Positions 1 to 9,044 of a stretch of 64,000 bases of DNA are shown here, piece after piece. Every line of letters starts with the position of its first letter. Position 1 is the stretch's first letter. Where the stretch lies: NCBI GenBank assembly GCA_002436105.1, contig DIXU01000003.1:159172-223171 (forward strand), read 5' to 3'. A program made the position numbers and the translations under genes. The notes below the pieces were generated by a model. The model saw only the letters and a list, made by a program, of their open reading frames with translations, was not told where the DNA came from and searched no databases. The stretch comes from Candidatus Aminicenantes bacterium UBA6072. GTDB lineage: Bacteria; Acidobacteriota; Aminicenantia; UBA2199.

Positions 1-1
1 G

Positions 2-667
2 CGCCGGGCCGCGGAACTCGCCCTGGACCTCATCGCCGTCACCGACCACAACAGCATGGAAAACGGCTTCACGGCGGCGGCGCTGGGAGAAAAAGCGGGA
101 ATCAAGGTACTCTACGGCATGGAGGCGCAGACACGCGAAGACGTCCATGTGCTGTGCTATTTCGAGGACCGCCTCCAGGCCGAGCGTTTCAACCGGCACA
201 TCTATGCGCTGCTGCCCGACACGCCGAACCATCCCGATTATTTCGGCGACCAGGTAGTGGTCGACGAGGAGGACAATATCGTCCGCCACGAGGAGAAACT
301 CCTGCTCAACGCACTGGACATCTCCGTTCCCGAACTGGTCGACCTGGCGCGCCGCCATGACGGCCTCGTCGTCCCGGCCCATGTCGAGGCCCCGCCCTAC
401 GGCCTGCTGGTCAACCTGGGCATGGTGCCGGCCGAGCTCGAGGGCTCTCCGCTTGAGGTAGCCTGCGATACGGCCAGGGAACGCGTGCTGCGGGATTTTC
501 CAGCCCTGGCCGGCCATCCGCTGCTTCGCAACTCCGACGCCCATTTTCTCAAGGATATCGGCAGGGCACGCACGGTATTCTCGGCTCCGTCACCGGCGCT
601 GCCCCTGCTCCTGGCGGCGGCGAAAGCCGGGACGTTCCATGTCGTATGCCCGGAGTCCCATGGTTGA
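2..667 (+). CDS. PHP-domain metal-dependent phosphoesterase, 5' end outside window
   Basis: The reading frame is open from base 2, before the first ATG at 56, so the gene begins upstream. The translated start carries the PHP motif IAVTDHNS, and the C-terminal part has NSDAHFLKDIG, the Asp-Ala-His metal-ligand motif of PHP proteins. The stop codon overlaps the start of the next gene, so the two are translationally coupled. PHP proteins next to a small HATPase protein are typical of electron-bifurcating [FeFe]-hydrogenase loci of anaerobes; I infer that hydrogenase subunits may lie upstream, but none is visible. The exact substrate is unknown. Confidence 0.85.
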   Translation, partial: RRAAELALDLIAVTDHNSMENGFTAAALGEKAGIKVLYGMEAQTREDVHVLCYFEDRLQAERFNRHIYALLPDTPNHPDYFGDQVVVDEEDNIVRHEEKLLLNALDISVPELVDLARRHDGLVVPAHVEAPPYGLLVNLGMVPAELEGSPLEVACDTARERVLRDFPALAGHPLLRNSDAHFLKDIGRARTVFSAPSPALPLLLAAAKAGTFHVVCPESHG

Positions 668-1214
668 AGACCTTTGTTTTCACCTGGTGGACCTTGTGCA
701 GAATTCCGTTGCCGCCGGCGCCCGCGTCATCCGCGTGCAGATCCGGGAATCCCGCGCTTCCGACACCCTGGAACTGGAAGTGGCTGACGATGGGCGCGGC
801 ATGGATGACCGGACCCTGCTCCAGGCGCAGGACCCGTTCTTCACCAGCAAGGGCTACAAAAAAGTCGGCTTGGGCATCCCGCTGCTCAAGGCCACCACCG
901 AAGCCTGCCGCGGCGATTTCGCCATCGCCAGCCGTCCGGGACGCGGCACGCGGATCCGGGCCAGCATGCAGAGGAGCCACCTGGACTGTCCGCCCCTGGG
1001 CGACCTCGAGGGGACCCTGCTCTCCTTGCTGGTCAGCCTGGATGCGGTGGACTTGCGCTTTTCCTTCCAGGGGGGGCGCGGGTCGTTCGCCGTCGCCTCG
1101 GCCGAGGCGCGCGCCCACGCCGGCGACCTGCCCCTGTCCCATCCTGATGTCTATCGCTTCCTCAAGGAATTCATCCGTTCCGGCCTGGGAGGGCTGCTGG
1201 CCCCGGCGCCATGA
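660..1214 (+). CDS. Histidine-kinase-like ATPase (HATPase_c) protein
   Basis: A 184-residue single-domain protein with the GHKL ATP-binding boxes: N-box around VDLVQNSVAAGA, G1 box DDGRGMD and G2 box KVGLGIPLL. There is no dimerisation or receiver domain, so it is not a complete sensor kinase; it resembles the stand-alone anti-sigma-like ATPases of hydrogenase gene clusters. I prefer ATG 660, which overlaps the PHP stop and has CGGAG five bases upstream, over the in-frame ATG at 639. The C-terminal 70 residues are less conserved and may bind a partner. Role inferred from context only. Confidence 0.8.
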   Translation: MVEDLCFHLVDLVQNSVAAGARVIRVQIRESRASDTLELEVADDGRGMDDRTLLQAQDPFFTSKGYKKVGLGIPLLKATTEACRGDFAIASRPGRGTRIRASMQRSHLDCPPLGDLEGTLLSLLVSLDAVDLRFSFQGGRGSFAVASAEARAHAGDLPLSHPDVYRFLKEFIRSGLGGLLAPAP

Positions 1215-1314
1215 GCCGCCGGCGGCGGCGCCGCCTGGTTGATTCCGTTTTCTCCCCTGCGTTCCCCTTTCACGCGGATCCATCCTCCCCGGGCACCGGC
1301 GGATTCCGGCGGAA

Positions 1315-1344
1315 TTGTCCCCGGCCGGGATTGTATGCTACAAT
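1315..1344 (+). promoter_or_regulatory. Promoter for leaderless cNMP-binding gene
   Basis: TTGTCC (1315-1320), 18 bp spacer, TACAAT (1339-1344). The -10 ends 7 nt before ATG 1352 and there is no Shine-Dalgarno, so transcription would start at or next to the start codon. Confidence 0.6.
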
Positions 1345-1351
1345 GGCGGCC

Positions 1352-1831
1352 ATGGGCTTCGACAAAGACATCCTCATCGAAATCCTGAAAAATCTCGCCC
1401 TGTTCAGCGAGTTGAACTTCGGCGCCGTCAAGGAGCTGGCCTACCTTTTTTCCGAGCGGGTCTTCCAGGGCGGCGAGTCCATCTTCGAGGAGAACGAACC
1501 GGGCGATTCGCTGCTGGTGATCCTTTCCGGCGAGGTGCGCATCACCCAGCGCGCCGACGTCCACGGCGAGGAGACCCTGACCGTCCTAAAGAAAGGCGAT
1601 TTCTTCGGCGAAATGGCCCTGCTGGAGGACCTGCCGCGCAGCGCCACCGCCATCGCCCACAGCGACACGTTCATCATGGAGATCAGCCGCGAGCGCTTCA
1701 TGCGCTTCGTGGAGAAGGATCCCGCCAGCGGCGTGAAGATCCTGATCACCCTGGCCCGCAGCCTCTCGGCGCGGCTGCGCGAGGCCGACAACAAGATCAA
1801 GGCCTACGTCAATCTCAGCCAATGGATCTGA
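1352..1831 (+). CDS. Cyclic nucleotide-binding domain protein (cNMP_binding)
   Basis: 159 residues. A short helical N-terminus (ILKNLALFSELNF) leads into a cyclic-nucleotide-binding beta-roll with the phosphate-binding cassette GDFFGEMALLEDLPRSATA, including the conserved Gly-Glu and Arg of the PBC. The C-terminal helix region ends in LREADNKIKAYVNL and there is no helix-turn-helix, so it is a stand-alone effector rather than a Crp-type repressor. ATG 1352 is chosen because the -10 box is 7 nt upstream; ATG 1343 lies within the -10. It is followed 25 bp later by a membrane protein gene, so the two may be co-transcribed. Confidence 0.85.
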   Translation: MGFDKDILIEILKNLALFSELNFGAVKELAYLFSERVFQGGESIFEENEPGDSLLVILSGEVRITQRADVHGEETLTVLKKGDFFGEMALLEDLPRSATAIAHSDTFIMEISRERFMRFVEKDPASGVKILITLARSLSARLREADNKIKAYVNLSQWI

Positions 1832-1856
1832 CCCTGCGCTTCTTTCAGCAGCCAGG

Positions 1857-3989
1857 ATGAAAAGAGACGCCCATTCCGGCTGGCAGCGCCTGCTGCCGAG
1901 CCTCGCGGGTGCCGCCGCACTGCTGGCCACCTGGGCGCTGGGCGACGGCGGGCTGTTCCTGTTGCTGTGTTTCGGCGCCGCGATCGCCGGCATTGAATAC
2001 GGCTGGCGATTCCTGTCCGGCCCCGGCCCGACGCCTTACCAGTTCATGCTTTTCTCGCCCCTGCTGCTGGTGCACTATGCCTCGATCGGCGATTTCCGCA
2101 TCCGCCTGGCCTGTTTCTTCATGATCACCTGCGTCATTACCCTGGCCCTGCGCGCCCCCAGGCGCCGGCCGAAGCTCTCCATGGCCGGCATCCGGCCCTG
2201 GCAGGCCTGGGCGCTCGCCTTGCTGACATCCATGCTGGCCGCTTTCCTGCTTCACGCCCAGGGCATCCAGCTCTCCGGCGACGAACCCCACTACGTCATG
2301 ATCTCCCAGAGCCTGGTAGAGGACGGCGATTTCGACCTGAAGAACAACCTGGAGCAAAAGAAGTATTTCTCCTACCTGCCGGTGGAGCTCCGCTTTCACG
2401 GGGCGATCCATTCCGGCCGCTACCGTTCCTTTCACCTTCCCGGCCTCTCGTTTCTCCTGGCTCCCTTCTTTTTCCTGTTCAAGCTCCTGGGCGGTCTGAT
2501 CCCGGGCAGCCTCTATTTCCGCCTGGCGGCCGCGCTGATCAACTCGCTTTTCTCGCTCGCTCTTTTCCTGATCCTGCGCCAGGCCTGGCCGGAAAAGGAC
2601 AACGGCGCTTTCTACTGCTTTTTCCTGTGCACGTTCCCGCTGTGTTTCCATGCCGTGCACCTGTTCCCCGAATTGCCCGCCGCCGCCTTGACCCTGTACG
2701 CCTACATTCTCGGACGCGACCAGAGGCGCTATGCCCTCGCCGGTCTGCTGCTGGCCGGCACGGCCTGGCTGCACCTGAAATACTCCATTCCCGCCCTGGT
2801 GCTGGCCCTGTTCCTCGGCGCCCGCATCGGGAGGGAAGGCGGCCCGCGCCTGAAGCAGCTGGCGCGGCTGCTGGCCGCCCCGGCCCTGAGCCTGGCGCTG
2901 CTGGGGCTGTACAGCCGCATCCTCTACGGCTCCTTCGACCCCCGCGTCATTTCCCCGGAGAAGAACTTTCTGGCCATTCCCCTCCATTTCCGGCTCGAGA
3001 CGCTGCTCTCCTTCTTCCTTGACCAGCGCGACGGCCTACTGGTCTACGCGCCTCTCTTCTTGCTGCTCTTCCTGGCCTGGCGCAGGGACGTCCGTGCCGG
3101 TATCCGCGATTTCGGCCTGCTTTCCACACTGTTTTTTTCCTACATCCTGTTCCACGCCTTCACCACCGTGCGCGGCGGCTATTCGCCGGCGGCGCGGCCC
3201 GTTCTTTTCGTCCTGTGGATCATGTGCGTTTTCCTGGTGGCCGTTTACAGGAATTCGTCCTCGGGCATGCTCCGGGCCCTTTTCAGAATGCTGGCCGGGA
3301 TGACGGCCTTCGCCACGGTCTGGTTCATGTACTATCCGTTGTTCCTGTACCAGCCGGTTACGCGCGAGGTGAGCCAGCGGGCCTCCTCCCTGCTGTGGTT
3401 CCTGAGCAGCGAGGCAATCGACCTGGCATCCCTGTTCCCTTCCTTCCTGAAGCAAAGCAACTCGGGCTACTGGCCGAACTGGGCCTGGCTGGGCTTGCTG
3501 GCCGCCGCGCTGGCGGTTTATTATTCCGGGAGCGCGCGGCCATCCCGGCCCCGGGCCGCCCGGGGCGTGTTCGCCGCCCTGGGCCTCGGGCTGCTGTTCC
3601 TGTTATGTTATTTCCCCCATGTGCTCCTGCAGACCCGCCATGCCGCCGGCGGACTGTCTTTTTTCTGCAATTCGAGGAATTTCGTATTCCGCCCCGACAT
3701 GAGGGCTTTCCGCGTCCTGGCCGGCCAGGACTATGACCTGTACATCGACCTGAAGGGCAGCGCGGCAACCGGGATGGACCTGCATGTACTGGATGGGGAT
3801 CAGGTGGCGCTGAAGGTGCGGAACGGCCGAAACCTGCTGCTGGAGGCCCAACGTTCCCCAAAGGAACGGCTGGCGTTTCCCCTGAGCCGACTGAAGAGAT
3901 TCTCGCTGGCGAAAAGGGAATTGATCCACATCGGCCTGGAAACCCGCGCCCTTGCTCCCCAGGCCATGTTCTGGCTGGAGTTCAGGTAG
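1857..3989 (+). CDS. Polytopic membrane protein, GT-C glycosyltransferase-like
   Basis: 710 residues with about a dozen hydrophobic segments in the first 580 residues. Near residue 140 the loop after the third or fourth segment has SGDEPHY, matching the acidic DE-containing first loop of GT-C enzymes (PMT/ArnT-like lipid-linked sugar transferases). The last 110 residues are soluble and probably periplasmic. If the family assignment is right, it transfers sugar from a polyprenyl-phosphate donor to an extracytoplasmic acceptor. It follows the cNMP protein by 25 bp and converges with the next gene, with only 3 bp between stops. Assignment rests on one motif plus topology, so it is moderate. Confidence 0.65.
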   Translation: MKRDAHSGWQRLLPSLAGAAALLATWALGDGGLFLLLCFGAAIAGIEYGWRFLSGPGPTPYQFMLFSPLLLVHYASIGDFRIRLACFFMITCVITLALRAPRRRPKLSMAGIRPWQAWALALLTSMLAAFLLHAQGIQLSGDEPHYVMISQSLVEDGDFDLKNNLEQKKYFSYLPVELRFHGAIHSGRYRSFHLPGLSFLLAPFFFLFKLLGGLIPGSLYFRLAAALINSLFSLALFLILRQAWPEKDNGAFYCFFLCTFPLCFHAVHLFPELPAAALTLYAYILGRDQRRYALAGLLLAGTAWLHLKYSIPALVLALFLGARIGREGGPRLKQLARLLAAPALSLALLGLYSRILYGSFDPRVISPEKNFLAIPLHFRLETLLSFFLDQRDGLLVYAPLFLLLFLAWRRDVRAGIRDFGLLSTLFFSYILFHAFTTVRGGYSPAARPVLFVLWIMCVFLVAVYRNSSSGMLRALFRMLAGMTAFATVWFMYYPLFLYQPVTREVSQRASSLLWFLSSEAIDLASLFPSFLKQSNSGYWPNWAWLGLLAAALAVYYSGSARPSRPRAARGVFAALGLGLLFLLCYFPHVLLQTRHAAGGLSFFCNSRNFVFRPDMRAFRVLAGQDYDLYIDLKGSAATGMDLHVLDGDQVALKVRNGRNLLLEAQRSPKERLAFPLSRLKRFSLAKRELIHIGLETRALAPQAMFWLEFR

Positions 3990-3992
3990 GGG

Positions 3993-5756
3993 CTACTCCG
4001 CCCGGGGGCTTTCCCGGCCGGCGCTGTCCACCGCGCTGACCGCGTACTCAAACACGCGCGCCGTTGCTCCGAGAGTGCGGTCCAGGTACTCGAAACTCGT
4101 CTGGGTGCCTGCCGGGACGGTGTGAAAATGGCTGAAGCCGCCCATGCCGATCTCGCGGCGGTAGATCTTGTAGGAAACGATCACGGCTCCGATCTGTTCA
4201 TTGCGCGGATTGCGATCCCAGTTGATCCGGTACAGGTACTCGACGGAAAACAGATTGCGGTTTTCATGGCGCTGGAATTTCAGGTTCAAGGGAGGCGCCA
4301 GGCCGAAGATCTCGACTTCACCGGTGGCGGTGGCCGTGGCGCCGTCGTCATCGGTCACCTTCAGGGTGATCTCGAAGCGGCCCTCCCTGTTGTACACGTG
4401 GCTGACGATCTTGCCCGTGCCGGAGCCGCCGTCGCCGAAATCCCATTGATAGCTGGAGATCGTGCCATCGCTGTCCTTGGATTTGCTGGCGTCGAAAGCG
4501 ACCGACACGGGATAAAGCCCGCCAGTCGGTGAGAACATGAAGAATGCCGTGGGGGGGACATTGGGGTCGGGTTCGGGCGCGGGGCCGGGCGGATTCGGAT
4601 CGGGGCTCTCGCCCTGGCTCCAGGTGAGGTAGACGGCCGAGGTCTGATGGGCCACCGCGACCGCAGCCTTGCCCGACGAGGACAGGGCGCTGCTGGAAAA
4701 GCCCGGGATGATCCCCGTCGTCGGGATCTTCTTGTGGCCGGTCCATTGCCCGTTCTGCCTCCAGTTGAAATAGACCGTGCTGCCCGCCCATTCGCTGACG
4801 AAGACATTCGCGCTGTTGAGGGCGCTCACGCAGATCTCATGGTAGGCCCGGGCGCCGTCATTGGAGATCAGGAAGCGGCTGGAAAAGCCGCTGCCGGTCC
4901 AGTACTTGTAGTAGGTGTCGCGGTTGACGCCGATGTTGTAGTCGTTCATCATGATGATGTGCAGCAGGCGGGTGGGGTCCACGGTGAGTCGCGGGCGATG
5001 GTTGCCGTCCTTGACATCAATGGCGCTCCCCCAATTCGCGCCCTGCTTGTTGGAGCGCCGGCTGTAGGCGATCGTGTAATTGCTGCCCCAAAGCTGCTGC
5101 CAGGCGATATGGACATAGCTGGAGTCGACGGTCACGTCGGGGTGCTTGGAGCGCCCCGTCATGGGCCAGGATTCCATGGTAACGGAGCCGCCGTACTTGC
5201 TGATGAACTGGCAACGGGCGGCGGGCCAGATCATGAAGGCGATGAACACGTTGTCGTTCTCGTCGGCGGCCATGCGCAGGTCCTCGACCTTGCGCGTGAC
5301 GAAGCCGCCGGGGATGGTGCCGGTGATGTTCAGCGTGCGCAGGGTCGATACGGCCGACCAGCCGGAACCGTTGTTGTAGCGGTATTTGACGTACTGGGTG
5401 TCGGCACTGTAGCTCGACGCCTCGATCCAGACCGCGTGCATATGGCCCTTGCGGGTGATGTAAAGGAAGGCTTCATAGCCGATCAGCGATGTTTCGCTGA
5501 TATTGCGCTCGAAAGCGACCCGGCTGCCGTCGTAGGAGCTGAGATGGATGTCGCGACCGGCCTGGTAGAGCACGTACATCTTCCCCGCCGGGGAGAACTG
5601 GACGATGGGCTTGTAATAGGCCGTCGTGGCCGATGCGACGATGCGCACCGGGCTGGACCAGGGAAAAAGCATCTGGGCCCCAACGAGGAAAAATAACAGG
5701 ACGGGGACAACAAGCGACGATTTCGCTGCATGTCGGGTGGCCGTGTCGTGATTCAT
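3993..5756 (-). CDS. Secreted beta-propeller + PKD + fibronectin-III protein (paralogue 1)
   Basis: 587 residues. An N-terminal hydrophobic segment (SSLVVPVLLFFLVGAQMLF) acts as signal or anchor. Residues about 60-400 are a sialidase/BNR-like propeller with repeated V-x-W and H-x-W-Q-Q strands. A PKD domain follows (PTAFFMFSPTGG to VTDDDGATATATG, with the hallmark YQWDFGDGG), then a fibronectin-III-like C-terminus. It has a clear paralogue at 9045-10853 with the same order and shared motifs such as TLRTLNI, MWPAARC and GRSKH. Probably an extracellular binding or adhesion protein; no catalytic residues are recognised. Start at 5756 is fixed by a strong promoter 6 nt upstream. Confidence 0.8.
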   Translation of the reverse strand: MNHDTATRHAAKSSLVVPVLLFFLVGAQMLFPWSSPVRIVASATTAYYKPIVQFSPAGKMYVLYQAGRDIHLSSYDGSRVAFERNISETSLIGYEAFLYITRKGHMHAVWIEASSYSADTQYVKYRYNNGSGWSAVSTLRTLNITGTIPGGFVTRKVEDLRMAADENDNVFIAFMIWPAARCQFISKYGGSVTMESWPMTGRSKHPDVTVDSSYVHIAWQQLWGSNYTIAYSRRSNKQGANWGSAIDVKDGNHRPRLTVDPTRLLHIIMMNDYNIGVNRDTYYKYWTGSGFSSRFLISNDGARAYHEICVSALNSANVFVSEWAGSTVYFNWRQNGQWTGHKKIPTTGIIPGFSSSALSSSGKAAVAVAHQTSAVYLTWSQGESPDPNPPGPAPEPDPNVPPTAFFMFSPTGGLYPVSVAFDASKSKDSDGTISSYQWDFGDGGSGTGKIVSHVYNREGRFEITLKVTDDDGATATATGEVEIFGLAPPLNLKFQRHENRNLFSVEYLYRINWDRNPRNEQIGAVIVSYKIYRREIGMGGFSHFHTVPAGTQTSFEYLDRTLGATARVFEYAVSAVDSAGRESPRAE

Positions 5757-5762
5757 GGAGTA

Positions 5763-5791
5763 ATTATAGAACAATTGGCGGCGCTTTTCAA
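5763..5791 (-). promoter_or_regulatory. Strong promoter for leaderless propeller-PKD gene
   Basis: Reading the minus strand: TTGAAA (5791-5786), 17 bp, TATAAT (5768-5763), then only six bases to ATG 5756. No Shine-Dalgarno is present. Confidence 0.75.
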
Positions 5792-5884
5792 TTTTCGCCC
5801 GCGGAAAAAGGACGCCCCCCGCAGCCGGCGGACCGCGCACCCAAGCGGGTGCCGGCCCGCTTCACTGGCAACGGAAGGAGGACT

Positions 5885-5919
5885 CGGCCCATGGCGCCGC
5901 CGCTCGCGGCGCCGGGCCG
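5885..5919. terminator. Long GC hairpin after the chimeric adaptor gene
   Basis: CGGCCC, AT, GGCGCCGC, a 5-nt loop (CGCTC), GCGGCGCC and GGGCCG form a stem of about 14 bp with a 2-nt bulge, just downstream of the stop at 5927 on the minus strand. No T-run follows, so a factor-independent terminator is only possible. Confidence 0.4.
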
Positions 5920-5926
5920 GATCCGT

Positions 5927-8900
5927 TTACAGCAGTATGCCAAAACCCAGGTTCAGCTCCAGGCCACCCAGGTTCAGCGGGTCATCCAGATCGGAGTCGG
6001 GATAGATATCCTTGCTGGCCATGTTGAATTTCAGGAACAATTGGCCGAATATCTTCTTGGACAACCGGTAGTAGCCTCCGGCCAGGGCGTTGAAGCCGAT
6101 GACCGTCGCCTTGATTTCCTCGATCGGGTTGTCATCCTTGACCAGGAAGACATTGGCACCGGCGCCGGCAAAGGCGCTGAGCTTGCCTTTTTCCATCAGG
6201 TAATAGCGCACGGACGCCGCCAGGGGGGTCATCCGGAACTTCATCTCCACCGGGCTCCATGCCGGCTGGTTGTTCTTCGCCGCCAGCCCGCCGCTGACCC
6301 AGAAATCCATCTTTTGGGCGAAGCGGAATGCGATCGAACCGCCAAAGCCGCTCAAGGAGACGTAGGCGTCCTTGAATTTCTGGTCGAACATCATGTAGTA
6401 GGTGCCGTGCAAGGCGATTCTCAGGCGCTCGCCGAACATGGGCGCCTTTTCAGCCACGACCGGCTTTTCCTCTCTGACCGCGGTTTTGAAGACGATGGTC
6501 GAGACCACCCGTTCATCCTGCAGTTCAAAGCTGATCTTCTCCACGTTATATTTCAGGACCAGGTCGATCAGTTGTTTCTGCGTTTCCAGCCCGGAGTAGA
6601 TCTTCAGCACCGGCTGCTTTTTTATCTGGGTTCTTTCATAACGCTCGCATGGCAGGGTTTCCCTGTGGGCCTCGATATAGGCGATGAATTCATCGATCCC
6701 GGGCAGCTGCGGCACGGCTTCCTTCGCCTCTTTCTCCTTGCGCCGGGCCTCGGCCGCCGCCTTCTCCTTCGCCAGTTTTTCTTCGTCGACGAGGGTGACC
6801 TTCTTGCCGTCGGCCAGGCATTCGAAGCCGGAAACGATCAGCGGCATGCCCGCGCCCAGCCCGGCGGCCACATGTGTCCGGCCGGCCTCGCTCGCGCCGC
6901 GGGTGACATAGAGCTTTTTTGCCTTCTTCTTCTCGGCCACGTAGACGAAATCGCCGAGGCTGTCCTGGAAAAGCACGCCGCTGGGCACGGTGACCGCATC
7001 CGCGTGCTCGGCTTTCAGCTTGCGGGCGGTGTACGTTTTCCCGGCTGCGATCCGCCCGGAGCCGTTATCCAGGCGCAGCTGCACCTTGGCGTCGCGGACA
7101 TCGATGACTTCGGCGATCCATTCATCGTCCGATCCCTCGAACTTGCCGGCGATCCTTTCACCGCTGACGAAACGGCTGGGGTCCGTCACGGTGAGCGTGA
7201 CCCGCAGCTGTTGTTCGGTCAAGATCTCCAGCAGGACGGCCTGGCCGACGACATCGGCCCCTGCCGCCACCTGGATGTTCTGCACGATCCCCGCGACCGG
7301 AGCGGCCAGCGACTGGATGAATGGCGCGGCCTTCTCCTCCAGCCGCTCCAGCGCTTTCTGGTAGGCCAGCTCGGCCGCCCGGATGGCCTTTTCGTTCTTC
7401 ACCTTCGCTTCCTGGCGCGCCAGCAGCGCTTCCCTCCTGCGCCCGGCCTCCTGGCGCAGGGCGGTGACCGCCTCGTCCTCTCCCACGCTCAGGACGAGCA
7501 GTTCCTGGCCCTGCGTCACCAGGGAGCCTTCGCTCACCTTCAGGGCGTGAACCAGCCCGGCAACGGGCGCGGCGACGGCGATCGTTTCCGGCAAGGCCGG
7601 TGCTGAATCATACCCGTATTCGGAAAATGTTTCCGCCCGGGTCAGTTCGGTCAGGACCGGGACTCTCTTGGCGCACGCCGGTTGGGCTGCGGCAGCCTGC
7701 CGGGCCTCCAGCCTGGCCTGGGCCCTGGCTTTTTCCTCTTCTTCCCTTCTGGCCTTTTCCGCGGCGGCCTTGGCCCTTTTCTCCTCTTGCTTCCTGGCCT
7801 TCAGTTCGGCCGCGGCCGCTGCCGCGGCCTGCTTGGCCTCCAGCTTGGCCCGGGCCCTGCTTTCCTTCTCTTCATCCTTGCTGGCCTTGGCTGCCGCTGC
7901 ATCGTCCGCGGTCGGTTGCGCCTTGCTCGCGGCGCTGAGCCGGGCTTGCTCCATGGCCAGCTGCTCCGGATTGATGACGCGGATCTTCTTTCTGTCGGCA
8001 AGGCAATCGAAACCGGAAACGATGAGCTGCATGCCCGGGACCAGGCCCTTCTCGATCAGGGTCCGGCCAACTTCGCTCGCCCCGCGGGTCACGTACAGCT
8101 TTTTTGCATTCTTCTTCTCGGCCACGTAAACGAAATCGCCCCGGCTGTCATGGAACAGGGCCGCGTCGGGAATGGCGACGGCGTCGGCATGCTCGGCTTT
8201 CAGCGTTTTCACTTCAAAGGCCATGCCTTCTTTCAGCAGGCCGGCGGCGTTGTCCACCATGAACGTGACCAGGCCGTCGCTGACGGCGATGACCTCGGCC
8301 CGGCCCTGGAAGTTTTCGGCGCTGCCGTCCAATTTCTGGCCGACGGCGAAGGTTTCTCCTTCCTGGCCGCGGCGGTCAAGGGTGTAGATCATGCGCCCGG
8401 GGTTGGCGATCTCCAGCAGCACGGCATCGGCAGCGACCTCGCTTCCCAGGTCCTGGACAAAATGGACCCTGCCGGTCGCCGGCGCCGCGACGCCCTTGCG
8501 GCTGGATGCCTTTTTCTCTTCCAGCAGGGCCAACGCCTCGTTGTATTTCTTTTCCGCCGACTGAATGGCTCTTTCGCTCTTCTCCTTCCAGTTGAGGCGG
8601 GCGGTCCAGACCTTCTTGCTGGCTGCCACGTCCGCTTCGAGCTTGGCCAATTCCTCGCCGGAGATGGTCTCGATGGCCAGTATCTCCTGCCCGGCAAAGA
8701 CCAGCGAGCCTTCGCCGACCCTGACTTCGGCCAGTTTTCCCGCCGCCGGGCTTTTCACCGCCACGGTCCCGGGCTGCGCCGACAGGGAATGGCGGTGGTA
8801 TTCAAAAAAAGTTCCCGCGCTGACCGTTTCCAGGGCCACGGCCACCTTTTTGGGACATTTCACGGAGATGCTTTCATTTTCCTGGGGCACGTTCCTTTCC

Positions 8901-8977
8901 TGGGTCGTGCCGGCGACCCGTGCCTGGAGGGAGAGGCAAAGCAGAAAACAGCCCAATAGCAACAATGATTTTTTCAT
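5927..8977 (-). CDS. Chimeric protein: two tandem membrane-fusion/lipoyl-like modules plus outer-membrane barrel-like C-terminus
   Basis: 1016 residues with a signal peptide (MKKSLLLLGCFLLCLSLQA). Residues about 35-340 and 445-760 are duplicates of one module: a biotinyl/lipoyl-like half-motif (SPAAGKLAEVRVGEGSLV; AAPVAGLVHALKVSEGSLV), a helical hairpin, the second lipoyl half, a beta domain and a shared block FVYVAEKK-x-AKKLYVTRGAS. This is the layout of RND-efflux adaptor proteins. A 90-residue Ala/Lys/Glu-rich coiled coil links the modules. The last 200 residues have alternating aromatic/hydrophobic strands ending in GLELNLGFGILL, like an outer-membrane barrel. Start ATG 8977 has AAGGAG upstream. 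It lies between the two propeller-PKD paralogues, suggesting a joint envelope function; I know no standard family with this architecture. Confidence 0.75.
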   Translation of the reverse strand: MKKSLLLLGCFLLCLSLQARVAGTTQERNVPQENESISVKCPKKVAVALETVSAGTFFEYHRHSLSAQPGTVAVKSPAAGKLAEVRVGEGSLVFAGQEILAIETISGEELAKLEADVAASKKVWTARLNWKEKSERAIQSAEKKYNEALALLEEKKASSRKGVAAPATGRVHFVQDLGSEVAADAVLLEIANPGRMIYTLDRRGQEGETFAVGQKLDGSAENFQGRAEVIAVSDGLVTFMVDNAAGLLKEGMAFEVKTLKAEHADAVAIPDAALFHDSRGDFVYVAEKKNAKKLYVTRGASEVGRTLIEKGLVPGMQLIVSGFDCLADRKKIRVINPEQLAMEQARLSAASKAQPTADDAAAAKASKDEEKESRARAKLEAKQAAAAAAAELKARKQEEKRAKAAAEKARREEEEKARAQARLEARQAAAAQPACAKRVPVLTELTRAETFSEYGYDSAPALPETIAVAAPVAGLVHALKVSEGSLVTQGQELLVLSVGEDEAVTALRQEAGRRREALLARQEAKVKNEKAIRAAELAYQKALERLEEKAAPFIQSLAAPVAGIVQNIQVAAGADVVGQAVLLEILTEQQLRVTLTVTDPSRFVSGERIAGKFEGSDDEWIAEVIDVRDAKVQLRLDNGSGRIAAGKTYTARKLKAEHADAVTVPSGVLFQDSLGDFVYVAEKKKAKKLYVTRGASEAGRTHVAAGLGAGMPLIVSGFECLADGKKVTLVDEEKLAKEKAAAEARRKEKEAKEAVPQLPGIDEFIAYIEAHRETLPCERYERTQIKKQPVLKIYSGLETQKQLIDLVLKYNVEKISFELQDERVVSTIVFKTAVREEKPVVAEKAPMFGERLRIALHGTYYMMFDQKFKDAYVSLSGFGGSIAFRFAQKMDFWVSGGLAAKNNQPAWSPVEMKFRMTPLAASVRYYLMEKGKLSAFAGAGANVFLVKDDNPIEEIKATVIGFNALAGGYYRLSKKIFGQLFLKFNMASKDIYPDSDLDDPLNLGGLELNLGFGILL

Positions 8978-9044
8978 GAAGACTCCTTGGCTCATGTGAA
9001 TAGAATTAATTCCCGATCATTGACCGCGGCCTGAATGCGACGGT

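Noticed and set aside
5633..7606. 657-codon open frame on the plus strand antisense to the chimeric adaptor gene
   Set aside because: High-GC shadow frame; no SD, no family motifs, Gln/His/Gly-rich, while the minus strand gives clear domains.
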